A stretch of 64,000 bases of DNA, from contig JAPQWV010000002.1 in the NCBI GenBank assembly GCA_027422505.1, positions 27,382,501 to 27,446,500 of the forward strand, read 5' to 3'. This document shows, in pieces, positions 35,484 through 47,672 of the stretch (positions are counted from its first letter, which is position 1; each line of letters opens with the position of its first letter). The notes below the pieces were generated by a model. That model was not told where the DNA came from, did not search any database, and saw only the letters and a list, made by a program, of their open reading frames with translations. Position numbers and translations under genes: made by a program. Source of the stretch: Craterostigma plantagineum (taxonomy: Eukaryota; Streptophyta; Magnoliopsida; Lamiales; Linderniaceae).

Positions 35484-37758
35484 TTAAATCAAATCGGCCA
35501 CATTCATTGGCATCTCATCGATCTGTGTACTATAATACTGTTCGATATCTCGAAGGATTTTGATGTCGTCACTTTTCACGAAATTTATGGCAACACCCTG
35601 CGAATCATCACACAAGGAAACATTACACATTGTCGACCACTCTTACCATAATTATAAACAAAAGAAGAACGAGTAGCAAAGAGAACAACGAAAGACCTAA
35701 AACGTGTAGATTACCTTCCTCCCAAAGCGGCCAGAACGTCCGATGCGATGGATGTAAAGTTCTCGGTTGTTGGGTAGATCATAATTGATCACTAGCGAAA
35801 CCTATAAGATTAATTAAGACAGTGACTACGCCATTGTAAATGTATAAACCGCAATAAAAGGTGTTCAGGTGAAGGACGAATGGAAAAGAATGAAATAAGT
35901 TATAAACAAGAGACTAGTTAACCAACTTAGTGGTGCAATGGGATAGGATATAAGCTGAAATACCTGCTGGACATCCAATCCTCTAGCCCAGACATCAGTT
36001 GTGATAAGAACACGGGTCTGGCCTGAGCGGAATTCTCCCATAATAGCATCTCGCTCCTTCTGAGGCATATCTCCATGCATAGATGAGACTGTAAAGTTAT
36101 TTTCTCTCATTTTCGCAGTTAGCCAATCGACCTGAAACATTCAAAGGAAAATTATGTAAGTGCCATATTAGCATAGAGGTTCCTATTGCTTTGTACACTG
36201 ATAATTTGCCAATAAGATTAACGGATGGCATATTAAAATGTTAAGAGAGTTGAATGATCGAGAAAAAAACCAAGCTTGCACAAAGCAGCAATTGGGCGGT
36301 GGAGAAACTATATTTGTTTTCAGTATATTTACCTTTCTTTTCGTATTACAGAAAATAACAGCCTGGGTAATTGTGAGGGTATCATATAAATCACACAGAG
36401 TATCGAATTTCCATTCCTCTCTTTCAACAGCAACAAAGAACTGTTTGATGCCCTGTCAACATAAGAAAATACCGAGCCAAATCATTAGAGAGTCTACGCC
36501 AAAATAAGATGCTTCAAGTTTGTGACGGGAAGTCCCAAAAAATGAAGAAATATGGCATCAATGAAGACACCGTTTATATGTGATTTTGACTAGTAAGTTC
36601 TCGTTAATATTTTCTCTATGCACCTAGATACAAGAGATCAACCAAACCTAGGAAGACAAGACTATGTGGACACCTACCTCAAGGGTCAACTCATCGCGCT
36701 TGACTAGAATCCGAACAGGATCCGTCATGAATTTGCTAGTCATCTCCAATATTTCATTTGGAAGGGTAGCAGATATCAACACAACCTAGAATCACATTTT
36801 CATATATAAAGTATGATGTTAGGCTATCAGCACAAAAAAAAGTCTGCAAAACTAGTAGAAAGAGATGTACCTGAAGCTCTGGCGGAAGGTATCTGTAAAC
36901 ATCATAAATCTGGTCCTTAAACCCTCTGCTCAACATTTCATCAGATTCATCCTATTATAAAAGAGAGAAAATGTTCAAGAAGCAGAAGCGTATGAGCCAA
37001 AATAAAGCTACTGCATATGAAAAATAGAAATGTAAAACTGACCAGAATCAGCAACTTGATTGCTCTAGTTCGTAAAGTTCTCCTCTTAATCATATCACAA
37101 ACTCTACCAGGAGTGCCAGATACCACATGGACTCCATGTTCTAGTTTCCTTATATCTTCACCCACACTTTTCCCTCCAATGCAAGCGTGCGCCTGTACGT
37201 TGATGAAGTCACCAATCGCCAGTATTACCTTCTCGGTCTGGGCAGCCAGCTCCCTTGTGGGCGACAAAATCAAGGCTTGGACTCTGATGTTTATAATAAA
37301 TGAAACAATTATTTTCGAATCAAGAAGCCACCCTATTGTTACTAAATAACAACTATAAAAGCAAACACAGGGAAAACCAACACCACTAAACAGAGCAGCA
37401 TTCAACAACCATTACACCCAAATCCCAGAAAGAAAACGGAAACAACGACTAACTCTGAAGATTTCGTATCCACAATCTGGCACACAGCGAGCGCAATCAT
37501 CGACGTTTTCCCCGTCCCGCTCTGCGCCTGGGCAATCACATCGCGTCCGGAAATAATCGGAAGAACGGCACGCTGTTGAATCGCTGAAGGCTTCTCAAAA
37601 CCGTAATTGTAAATGCCCCTCAAGAGATCGTCTTTGATTCCCATCTCGTCGAAACTCAATATAGGCTCGACGCCTTTAGATGTCTCGAACACGAGCTTAG
37701 AGTCGTCTAAATCCATCGAGCGACCACCTCGCTGAACGCCACTATTCGAAGCCGCCAT
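35484..37758 (-). CDS. EIF4A3: eIF4A-III, DEAD-box RNA helicase of the exon junction complex
   Basis: Start at the ATG complementary to 37758, stop at 35484 ([10 protein letters not shown]). All DEAD-box motifs are visible: Q motif ([15 protein letters not shown]), [10 protein letters not shown] (motif I), SPTRELA, GTPGRV, DESD (the plant eIF4A-III form of motif II, exon ending 36950), SAT (motif III, in the exon near 36775), [27 protein letters not shown] and [13 protein letters not shown] (motif VI, about 35740). The C-terminus is identical in type to plant eIF4A-III rather than cytoplasmic eIF4A. The protein clamps RNA in the exon junction complex deposited on spliced mRNA. The frame is intact across its introns. 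Confidence 0.95.
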
Positions 37759-37799
37759 CGTGATGATTGAATGTGCTCGCTTGAGGAGGAAGAATATTG

Positions 37800-38480
37800 G
37801 GGGAAAGTGACTAGCCCTAGGTATCGATTTTTAGCCCTAATTTATGCGAATATTATGTGTATCTCTGTATTTAAAGAGTCTCCCTCTTATCTTCAGTCCT
37901 TAACGCGACTTTCTGTTTATATACCATGGACTGACAATGAATCGCTGACCTCATTTTATCAACCGTTATATATTTTCAATTACATTTCTCTTTATTAAGC
38001 GGGGGTCTGGGTATAAACTGTGTGGCATGTCACTTAACAAAATGAATTAAAAATAAAATTAAAAAGTTTCACTACATTTAATTACTATTTTTATCTAATT
38101 ACTATTATACAAATTATAATTTATATGTTACATACTTAAATTTAAATTATAATTTCCACTACAAATTTTAAATAAAAAAATTTAATGTTATATATATCTA
38201 TTATAGCGAATTTAAATGTGCAAAGAGTACTAGTTAATAATTAAACGTGATAAGGGGCTCTATATTGTCGTCATCATACTCTGCCAAACCTATCTCCCAG
38301 GCCAAGAATGCCGAAGATTGGATTTCAAAACTGATATAGCTCAACGAGCTTTCTAAGCTTTAAAATCTTAACATTTAGAGCATAAAAAAATTATTAAAAA
38401 ACCCAACTCATCGAATTTATCCTACCAAATCCTAGACAAACTTAATTAATAGCATGTACACGAGACAAATATAATAGAAA
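37800..38480. other. Intergenic, AT-rich, no gene recognised
   Basis: The right side of the eIF4A-III start is its promoter; the rest (38000-38460) is AT-rich DNA without coding signal. Confidence 0.5.
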
Positions 38481-38718
38481 ACATCATTCAAGATGTATAA
38501 TATTCATCGCAGAAAGCACCGTACCACAATAAACGCACACATAGGTGAAGTACAGAACAAAACAGAGACACACACATGAAGCGATCGAAACTAAGAGAAA
38601 CACTGAGCAGCACACTTGGGCAGGGAAAGGCTGATGGGTGATGCCCCCAAGGCAAATAACCTTCGACTTATTCTCCATTGGATAAAATGAGAGGGTGTGG
38701 AAGACCACAAAACCTCAA

Positions 38719-39647
38719 TCAGTTATCAGAACTGCAAGAAGTTTCAGCAGAGGAAGTGGTCTCGATTTGCAGACGTTTCATCTCTTCATAAGCCCATTCG
38801 AGTCCATGACAGTAGTGAACGGGTGGATTGAACCTTGTATCGTTAATGTTGTCCGGCAAAAAAGCACCATTTTCCACCAAGAACTTTATCGCCTTCTTGT
38901 TCCTCTCCTTCGCAGCTGTGTGAAGAGGGGTCCCTGAATCCAGAAAAAAGGATAAAAATAGGATTTTAGCGGGGAAAAAAGGAGATATAAACAATGCTTC
39001 TAGTCTGGTCACAAAATAGGAACAATTTGCGTTGAAAGACTTTATACATACATCCACATGCGCCTTTGGTTCGGGCATCAATGTTTGCGCCGCGCTCCAG
39101 TAATTCGTCCATTACTTTAAGATGGCCTTCTTTAGCAGCGAGATGGAGTGGGGTCACACCGTGCGATTTAGGTCCCCATGCAGTAATGTTAACATCCATG
39201 CCCTCATCAAGAAGACGTCTGACCTGCAAAATAGTGTAAAAGGGTGATAAAATGGACAGATTAAACAATTCCCCATTGTGGGATTAGCAAAGCAGTGTTA
39301 AGGGCCGAACCGTGAGAACCAGTGAGTAAGAGTTAATATGACATGACTATCAGAAAGCTTCGAAGCACAAGAGAGCCATCATCACAATTAACTTATGACG
39401 AAAAACATCAACTCAAACAAGAACCCACATATCAGATATGTAAGAGCCAAACAAAATAAGAACCAAACCATATACACATATACACTACCAATATAATCAA
39501 TACCAAAACAATAAAACCAGTACCTCTTTGAGGTCACCTTTCCGGGCAAAAAATATGAAGCAGAGTCCAGCCACGGTCATCCCTATCTCCTCCAGACCTA
39601 CGAAGCCTCCGACTCCTCCTAGTCCAATCCACATCAACCTCCAGCAT
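38719..39647 (-). CDS. PIA-type ankyrin-repeat protein (phytochrome-interacting ankyrin-repeat protein 1/2-like), one frameshift in exon 1
   Basis: Three exons: 39647-39524, 39223-39055 and 38935-38719. The product reads DRDDRGWTLLHIF, [shift], ARKGDLKEVRRLLDEGMDVN, VTPLHLAAKEGHLKVMDELL, DARTKGACG|WTPLHTAAKERNKKA, NGAFLPDNINDTRFNPPVHY and SSAETSCSSDN. Order and C-terminus match Arabidopsis PIA1/PIA2 (about 175 residues, three ankyrin repeats). Exon 1 needs removal of one base from A6 at 39548-39553 to keep the HIFARKGDL frame; as written it stops at once. Introns and the remaining 150 codons are clean, so an assembly error at the homopolymer is as likely as a real mutation. PIA proteins bind phytochromes and affect anthocyanin accumulation; that is family knowledge. 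Confidence 0.8.
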
Positions 39648-40348
39648 CGTCCAACAAAATTAGTTTTTCTATTCTTTCAACAGAAATCTGAAGTTTTTGC
39701 GATCGAGGGCTATTGTGGCTAACCAAATTCCCAAATCAAAGACTTTCGTTATTCAACAGCTTTTTTTAGCACAAACTGACATAAATTCTCCAAGAACATC
39801 CGACGCGCGAATACCAGCAATACCACAGAACAAATTACGAAAGTAATTAATGAAGATTTATCTTCTTTTTCACACTAAAAGAGAAACGTTTCTGGGCATA
39901 AAAGAAAAGACTTTCCCCGGAATTTCTTCTTCAGCAAAGAAACTCTTTTACATGCTCAGGAAATCAAGGATAATCTAGCGAGAGGAATGATTGGCCATGT
40001 TGTAGGGGGAGAAGGGATTCAAACCGGGACCGAAAGCACGAAGATTGTTGAGTTTCACATATGATGATCGGAGATTGATGAATATAACCATAATTAAAGC
40101 CCTGCTCATGAAATCAGTGCAAAAGGTCGAAATCGGAAAAGAAAACGTTCAGAGACCTAATGGTGGCGGCATGTGTGATCTCTGTTGATCTGTATATCTC
40201 TGGAGATTGAATGGAATCGGAGAAAACCCTAGGAGGAGGAGGAAGAAGAGATCGGATGCCTTATCTATTAATTCCCTGGCACGCTTGCTTACTCGCGATA
40301 GAATAGAATTCAAAGCGAAGTCGCTATTCAAGATACAACGTTTTCAAT

Positions 40349-40610
40349 CTAAAATTTCGCTCTTCCTCAAAATTTGCTCTCTATTTCACTTCATGCTGAA
40401 GTAAAGTAGCAGACCATAAAAGATCTGATTTACTTTCTTGAGATGTTCTCACAACATTATAGTCAAATATTGCATTTTATCTAAAATTTTACTCTTCCTC
40501 AAAACATGCTCTCTATTTCACTTCATACTAAAGCAGCAAAGATCTGGTTTTTTTACTCTCTTGAAAATGTTCTTACAAGGTTATATATTCAACATTGCAT
40601 TTATCTTTCT
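40349..40610. repeat. Tandem duplication, two copies of about 130 bp
   Basis: CTAAAATTTCGCTCTTCCTC...CTCTCTATTTCACTTCATG at 40349 recurs at 40479 with scattered changes. It lies between the PIA gene's upstream region and the 3' end of the SH3P gene. Non-coding. Confidence 0.8.
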
Positions 40611-40807
40611 TGAAATAACAACGCCGTCCGTCTCCATTTGTGCTTCCACACAAACAAAATACCTCTCTCTTAACGATAATGGTACAGAACTCGTTCGTTC
40701 ATGCATTCATATACAGTGATATCACACTACTTATTTGACAAAATATTCAGTAAGGGAAGGAACAAACCGAAAGAAGAAAAGGAAGTTTAGCATTAATGCA
40801 CGATGAA

Positions 40808-41102
40808 TTAATTAGCTTCTCGGGATATATTTTCTGCTGGAATGGCTTCTTGTTTTTCTACATACGCCGAAGGAAACCAACCGCATTTGCCTTTGCATTC
40901 TCCTTCAGACCATCCACTCGAAGATACCTTAACGAGGAATACAAACAAGTTAGAACTTTGGTCAAGTGTTATGTTGTACAGATTTTGGAGATGGGAGATT
41001 AAATCATGTAAATGTTGTGTAATTTTCTGCGAAATGGAAAGTTCAAACCATGGCTGGTAAAGTTGATCGATAGAAAATTGTAAACTTTAGCCTAACACAC
41101 AC

Positions 41103-41142
<40 letters not shown>

Positions 41143-43206
41143 CGCAGAATTTTAGGTACCTGTCGAACAACAACGTAATCGTCGACTTGAAGACCAAGCT
41201 CGCCATCTGCTTGAGCATCGAATGAATGAACGACCTGAAAGCAGAACCAAACAAATGGTCAAACATTGAACATAAACGTCGTGCTAACACAAAACCTAAC
41301 ATAACAGATAGAGAAAGTGTTACCCTCGCAATAAAGTAGTTATCACTTCTATTGCCATAATCCTGACCGTTGGATCTACTGGCAACAGTTTCATTATCAA
41401 CCGTTGGGATTTTCTCTTCCGTTGGCAAAGTTTGCGATTGCGGAGGTCTAGGTTCGTCCTTCTGCTCCTCCAGCATCATCTAAACAGTAAAAATCGTCAC
41501 ATATACGAAAATAAATAGGCTGGAAACTTAGTTGTGTGTGTTTCTATGTATGTGTGTGTTTTTTACAAACCTCCGAATGTAGGTTCTCCAGGATAGCAAC
41601 TACAGTCCGATGATAAGATCTCTCTGCATCTACCTGCAAAAAAAACAGAACAAGTGTTACTACAGTTAAATTCTCCTAAGCAATTGAAAAAAAAGGGCAA
41701 TCTTTAGTACTTAACCATGGTAAGAAGCCTCTGTAAAGTCGCTTCTTGTTGCTGGTCCTGTACGGAGGACATCGCCGAAGTCGCTTCTCTTCCGAGGGCC
41801 ACCATTGAAGACTTGAGTTCAGACAACCTCTTTTCGGCGTTCTTAAGCTTCAAGGCACTTTCACCCGATGCATCTCTTGCCTTTGATTGCCTTCGTATCA
41901 CTTCAGCTGCCTATTAAAATATAAATAGGTTCGGACATCTTAGGATGACCAAATTCATTGAACTCCCATCATTGAGACTTCGCCCAAAAACATGAACGGA
42001 TGCTAAACCTGGGATTCAAACTCTTGACGAGCTCTATCATAGCGATGGGTCAGATGTCGAGCATCTTCTAGAGGAGCACCGTTGATCATCGCACGAAGTG
42101 GCTCCGAAACCTTCAGAGACCAAGAAATAAGTCAAGGCGGTTGGTTAGCTCCGATACCTTTCGAGAGTACGTTTGCTTCATAAATAGTTATAAAAACATG
42201 ATAATATACCTACAATGGCTATAGTAACTTATAATATTCAGCCATAAGAACGTAACGAAGAGACATGTAAGAAACGGACTAACTAATTCACCTGAAATCC
42301 TAAGATTCCAAACAAAGTCTCTCTGTGATCCTCCATAGAGGCATGTGAGGTTCCAAAATCTGAGGCGGCCTTTGCGAGGGGTGTTGCAGAATCTTGATTT
42401 TCAATGCCATACTTGCAACAATCTTCAGCCAATCTCCGAACTATTAAAGCAAAAAAAAAAAAGGAAATGATATGTCTTCCTCTCTTTGAACACAAATAGG
42501 TCTTCAAATAAAGAAAACCACAAGATGAATCATGCACACCGATCTCCATTTGTTTTCTGCTGGTCGAAACGTATCCTTCCAACCCACGAACGATATCCCT
42601 CTGGAAATGCTGTGCAACAAAAACCTCCTTAAATGTGACAGCTGAAGTTATGATGAAACAATACTCATCAGATTCAGAAACGAACTCGGAAAAGATGGTG
42701 AAGTACATTATAGGTTCCTTCAAGAATCATACCTTTGCAGATTTCGTAGATTTGTATAAGTTTTGTAGGTGTTCGTGGCGTTGTACATCAGATTCCTCAA
42801 ACATAATCCCATCATGGCCCAATTGTCCAAGGTGCCTGAGAATGGCCTGCAAGAACAACGTACTTAGGTGAGAAGTAGTTCAAAATCACGGCGTAGAAAC
42901 CCTACATAGAGTTTCATCCAACACCTCACGAACCAAACAACATCGAGCCATCGACCCTTTTGGAAAGAACCAATTTTATTGACAACATGATCAAATAGTA
43001 CAGCTGCACTGTACACCCTTTTTCCCAATAACCAATAATCTCCATTAAAAAGGCGATAGACAAGATCGCAACTTTTGCAGCTCATATTCTAAGTTCAAGA
43101 TCAATAACCATAAACGTCGAGCAAAAACAGAGAAAACAACTCCCACCTGCTGCTGTCTCGCCACTTGTTCCCTTAGTTTACTCGCCTGCTTCTTTATAGC
43201 CTCCAT
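40808..43206 (-). CDS. SH3 domain-containing protein (AtSH3P1/2-type BAR-SH3 protein)
   Basis: Ten coding exons, all in frame: MEAIKKQASKLREQVARQQQ (43206-43147), AILRHLGQLGHD.. (about 42848-42734), HFQRDIVRGLEGYVSTSRKQ (about 42609-42541), RRLAEDCCKYG.. (42438-42292), SEPLRAMINGAPLEDARHLT (42111-42010), AAEVIRRQSKARDASG.. (41911-41718), VDAERSYHRTVVAILENLHS (about 41635), a variable linker (41479-41323), VVHSFDAQADGELGLQVDDY (41235-41161) and WSEGECKGKCGWFPSAYVEK to the stop at 40808. The first two thirds form a BAR-type coiled coil that binds curved membranes; the last two exons form an SH3 domain with its ALYDF equivalent (VHSFDA), GW and FPSAYV motifs. Relatives act in clathrin-linked trafficking, autophagosome formation and ESCRT sorting. 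Confidence 0.9.
41105..41139. repeat. (GA)n microsatellite inside an SH3P intron
   Basis: About 17 GA units in the intron between the last two coding exons, about 20 bases past the donor at 41160. Confidence 0.9.
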
Positions 43207-43499
43207 ATATGCCAGCCACGAAAACACAAATATCAAACTTCCATTGATAACTTAGCAAGAGAGAAGAAGAAATCGAAAAAATACTTGGACGAGTCAATAA
43301 TTGAATATTAGTGGCCAGTTGGCCGTTTGTAATTGGTGATTTGAAATATTGTAAAAGTTCTGGATACGCAAAAAGGAGGCGGTGATGTGTCGGTGATAGT
43401 GAGGGGCGATAGGTAAGAAAGGAAACTAAACTAAGCCATGGCCAGCCCACAATTCACTCCAACGATGATGAAATCCAACGTTGAGAGAATCCATTGAAA

Positions 43500-45005
43500 T
43501 TGATAACTAGAAAAAAGGGTCAAAAAGGTCGTCTTTTCTTTACAGTTCAGTTCGTGTCAAGCTGGATGTGGCACGTGCCATGTGTTACCGTGTTTCTCTT
43601 AATGGGCTGATAATATTGGGCTTGAAAGCCCCCCATTAACATTGATTGCCCTAACCGTTGATAATTACTAAAGAACAAAACCCAAGTGGGCCCAATGAAT
43701 ATCCTATATTGATGGCATGTCTGACGTATTGTGAAATTATATAATTAAGGAGACTAATAAATAAAGGACATACATGGCATAGAGATAGAGCCTGCTGAGA
43801 TATGGATGGGATATATGATAAATTAAATTTAAATAAATTAAAGATACTAATACTCCGCTGATTGTCGACTACGTTTTGGCGCAGCTCGAGAATAAATCAC
43901 AGGAAAATTAAACAAAAGAGTATTGGATTTGACGTTTCTTTTAAATAGTACATAAACTAAGATATACAGTTCGTTCTTAATCTCGTATAATCCACTTGTC
44001 TCCGTTGACACACAAAAACGATTGGGTCCCCCTTTTTGCTGTGTAATCTATCTATAGGTGAAATATCCAGCTTCTTGTTTGAGTTGAGTACGGCAAAACC
44101 AAGTTCTAGTTTGCTGCTTCACGTTAATTGAGTTCAGTTATCAGCTAAAAGATTCAGTCTTGGTAAGCATAATTTATGCATATTTTGTTGGTGCTTGTGT
44201 TTATTATTATGGTCTGGTTTACCTGCAATTATGTGATGCATAGATTTTTCTTTGTATAATTCCTCGAACACAGAATGATCGAATTTCCGGGTCTGAAACA
44301 TTGATCTTCGTGGCAATTATTTAGGTTAACGAGCTTATATTCTGACCAAGAAGTTATCTTCCACCAACTTAGCAGGCAAGGCTTTCAAAGTGTTCGATAA
44401 AATTCCCGTGATTTCTTGACATCTCTCGAGCTCTATAAAAGTAGAACTCGTCCATGAGGTAATTTTCTTGGAAGTGTGTGGGTGAGCAGTAAGCACGTGT
44501 GAATCGATCGGCTTTCCTTGTCTGCCCTTTTCTATTCGGTGGTCTTTTCCGAGCATTTCAAATCATATAACCGACATTATTAATCTATTCTTTCAAGAAT
44601 TTTTATTTCTGGGTTTGTACCTCTAATTGAATGTCGAAGTGGGCTACTTCGATGTATATTTGTACGAGTTAGTTGAGATTTTGACATCGCCTTTATTTCC
44701 TAATATGTGTATTAATGCTATACTTCCTCTTGGAAATGAAAAATCAAGAAACGTGAGCATAAAAAACTGGTAAGGGTAAGTTTTATGAGTATCTTTGAGA
44801 TATTCTTCTCGGTAGGTGGAATATTTATTTTGCAGCCAAAGTATTGGTATGAAGTTTCTTTGTTTCTTGAGGTCCTACCTAATACTCTTCTTCACCAAAC
44901 TCGGAAACATCTGATATGTTGTAGGTTCTCTATTTATTGCCTTTCTCTTGCTAGTTCCTTGTCCTGAGAGACCATCTCCTGAAACTGTTCTTTATGTTTT
45001 TCTTT
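43500..45005. other. Spacer between SH3P and the F-box gene
   Basis: The left part includes the SH3P promoter. The rest has no recognised gene. An open minus-strand frame at 44335-44556 (ELERCQEITGILSNTLKALP) has protein-like composition but no family signature or splice partner; I do not call it a gene. Confidence 0.4.
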
Positions 45006-45018
45006 CATGTACTTAAAG

Positions 45019-46419
45019 ATGGAGTTTTCTATGAGATCTGATGCCGATCATATCACCAATCTTCCAAACAACATCATATACAACATCCTCGGATGCTTAC
45101 CCCTTCGAGACACCATTCGAACAAGCATTCTGTCGAGAGATGGAGGTACAAATGGAGGTCTTGCCCAGAACTCATATTTGATTTCTGGTTCGATCAAATG
45201 TTTCTCGGAGAACACAAATTGGAGCCACTCGTTCGCCAAATCTTGAAACTCCACAAGGGACCTTTGCTTAAGCTTGCACTTCAAGTCCCCGACCTAAAAA
45301 AGCAGCCCTGAGATCGATCGGTGGGTTCAAATGCTACCGAAAAACACATTGCAAGATTTGACTCTTCACGTTCCGAGGGGAGAGATTCACAAGCTTACTT
45401 CTCATATCTTCGCTCTTGAGCAACTTAGAAACTTGAAGCTTTTCAACTGTGCGTTGGACCATGCCCAGGGGGTTCGAGGGTTTCAGCAAGCTTGTAAACC
45501 TCGATCTCCAAAACGTCTCCCTTGGTTGCAGTTTTCTTGCGGAGTTTATTGCTTGTTGCCCTTCTTTGGAAAGACTGAGGTTGATTCATTGTACGTGCTT
45601 TGATTGTCTCGAAATCAGTGGTCTGAAATTGAAGTGTTTCGAGTTCCATGGCATATTCAAATCAGTTTCTTTTCTGTGCTGCCCTTTTCTGAAAGATGTG
45701 AAGCTAACATTATCCTCCATGGATTTCAAGGGAGGAAACAGATTTTCCTTCGATCTTATTAGTTCCCTAAGCTTTCTTCCCTCGCTCGAGGAGTTGCAGT
45801 TGCAAGCTTACGCCTTGGAGGTAAGTTAAGACAATATTACTAGGGAATTCAACGTACTTCATTGATTTTCTTTTTTTTTTTGCAGGACCTTGTTGAACAT
45901 GGCGCGCCGAACCAACTAACCATCTCTTTGAACACGCTCAAACACCCCCATCTTTCGGACATGTACTTTGAGAAGATCGAGGAGACTTCATGTGCCATTT
46001 CCTTGATCAGAAGCTGTCCCAATCTGCAGAGGCTTAAGATCACAGTAAGTTCTTCTCCCCACATACATGGACATTTTCTAATCAAGAATCAACTCAAATC
46101 TTCAACTCTCACATCTCAGGCCTTCACCTTGGACGTAGTGGACTCAGTAGCAGATTTCCTACGATCACAGTCATCCTCGGGATCTTTAGCCCAACTCAGA
46201 ACAGTTAAGATGCAGCTGTTTTCTGGGATCAAACCCGAAATGGAGTTTGTGAAGTACTTGTTAGCATCCGCCGTCGCCCTCGAAGAAATGGAGATTACGC
46301 CTCACGCCGGTCGTTTCAGCGACGGCGGCGAATCGATACTAGACGAACTTAAACAGTACCCACGGGCATCTGCTAGAGCTGCCATTATAAGCGCCGATGG
46401 GAAAGAGTATACAACATAA
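45019..46419 (+). pseudogene. F-box/FBD/LRR protein gene with several frameshifts
   Basis: Sequence in order: an F-box (DHITNLPNNIIYNILGCLPL...TSILSR), WRYKWRSCPELIFDFW, an LRR region (LQDLTLHVPRGEIHKLTSHI, LEQLRNLKLFNCAL, FSKLVNLDLQNVSLGCSFLA, CCPSLERLRLIHC), an intron at about 45822-45886, FEKIEETSCAISLIRSCPNL, a possible intron at 46045-46119, and an FBD-like end (LDELKQYPRASARAAII). Three one-base frame changes are needed: at about 45140 (SR/WRYKW), at A6 45296-45301, and at G5 45468-45472. F-box/FBD proteins are SCF adaptors with diverse, mostly unknown targets. The family is full of pseudogenes, but two of the breaks are at homopolymers, so sequence error is possible. Confidence 0.78.
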
Positions 46420-46793
46420 TAGTTAGATTCTTTAGTTTGATGAGCTGTATGTATGGTTTCTTCTCCGTATGCAATTTTTTCGGATATTGTTGTAATATTA
46501 ACGAATCAAATCAACCCGTAAAATCCGGCCCATTTGTTAGGTGGGGCCCATCCAAGCAGAAGGTGGGTCCCCGAAATTTGACGTTTTTGTATCATGAAAT
46601 AATGGGAAAGCGCCGACTTCATGAGTTAGCCGTTGGAAATCCAAAGATGACCCGTCTCCACTAACCTCTTCTCCTCAGTGGGAGTGTACAGAGACGATCT
46701 TTGAAGAAGACGACAAAATAAATAAGCCCTCAATTTCTCCAACAAAATCACACAAAAAACCCCACGCACCTTCAAGAAAAGAGAGGAAATAAG

Positions 46794-47519
46794 ATGGCTG
46801 ATTTCTTTACGGACAGCGACGATGATAAAGCGGTGGAAGAAATTCTGTCTCAGGCCAAAGACATGATCGTCCTCGAACAAGTTGCAGCGATTAACGTCGC
46901 CGGCTTGGAAGAAGCAGTCCTCCCATCTCACGTCGAGCGGCGCTTTCAAAAGCTCAAATCTTTACCAACTTCAGCTCCAAAGAACTCTTCTTCTTTCACC
47001 AAAGAAAGCCCAGAAAAAAAACCTTCGCCTGCCGAAGAACGGCAAAAGAAATCAGCCGATTCTGAAACGTTCGAGAAAAGCCCACAATTGCCCACGAAGT
47101 GTCAATCTCCGTTAAAGTCAGCTGACAAAGGGAGGAGCATACTTTCACCGCGCAAGAAAAGTGAGGAATACCCTTGGGATGATCTGTCAAGTAGGTCAGT
47201 TTCGCCGCCGGCGAAGAGCGGTTGTTTTCTGTGCTCGCCGAAGAATGCTTCTAGAAAGAAGGGTAAACAGAACAAGCTGGGTTTTGATTTAGGCGTTGAT
47301 ATGGGAAAGAATGATGGGTTTTTGTCAGATCTGAGCAATTTCTCGTCCAAGAACCATACGAGGATGATGAAGAAGGCTATGAAGGAAGAGGAAGAGATTT
47401 GCAAAGAGGCTGAGAAGATTGTCAGGTGGGCTAAGCAAGCTTCGGCTAGGTTCGATGTTTCTGGAATCGAAGAAGACGATTTGGATCTTGATGTTGATGA
47501 GAATTTAGCCAAGTTTTAG
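46794..47519 (+). CDS. Conserved plant protein, sometimes labelled hepatoma-derived growth factor-related
   Basis: Single exon, 241 residues: an N-terminal acidic start (DFFTDSDDDKAVEEILSQA), EQVAAINVAGLEEAVLPSHV, a short helical RRFQKLKSLP segment, a Lys/Ser/Pro-rich middle with several SP sites, a CFLCSPKN motif followed by a basic RKKGKQNK cluster, and a C-terminal helical region (MMKKAMKEEEEICKEAEKIV) ending in an acidic tail. I recognise the N-terminal DSDDDKAVEEILSQA and EQVAAIN pattern from uncharacterised plant proteins; the HDGF label in databases has little support. Probably nuclear given the basic clusters. Function unknown. Confidence 0.7.
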   Translation: MADFFTDSDDDKAVEEILSQAKDMIVLEQVAAINVAGLEEAVLPSHVERRFQKLKSLPTSAPKNSSSFTKESPEKKPSPAEERQKKSADSETFEKSPQLPTKCQSPLKSADKGRSILSPRKKSEEYPWDDLSSRSVSPPAKSGCFLCSPKNASRKKGKQNKLGFDLGVDMGKNDGFLSDLSNFSSKNHTRMMKKAMKEEEEICKEAEKIVRWAKQASARFDVSGIEEDDLDLDVDENLAKF

Positions 47520-47672
47520 ATTATGTTCCTATTATGGTTAAAATCTTCGTATACTTTCTTGTCCATCGAAATACACCAAGTCGCAATTCATGCACTGTTG
47601 TTTTCTGGGATAGTAGTGTCATGGTCTTATATGATTCACCACATCGTTTCTCTGAATAAACAACCTAGCAGA

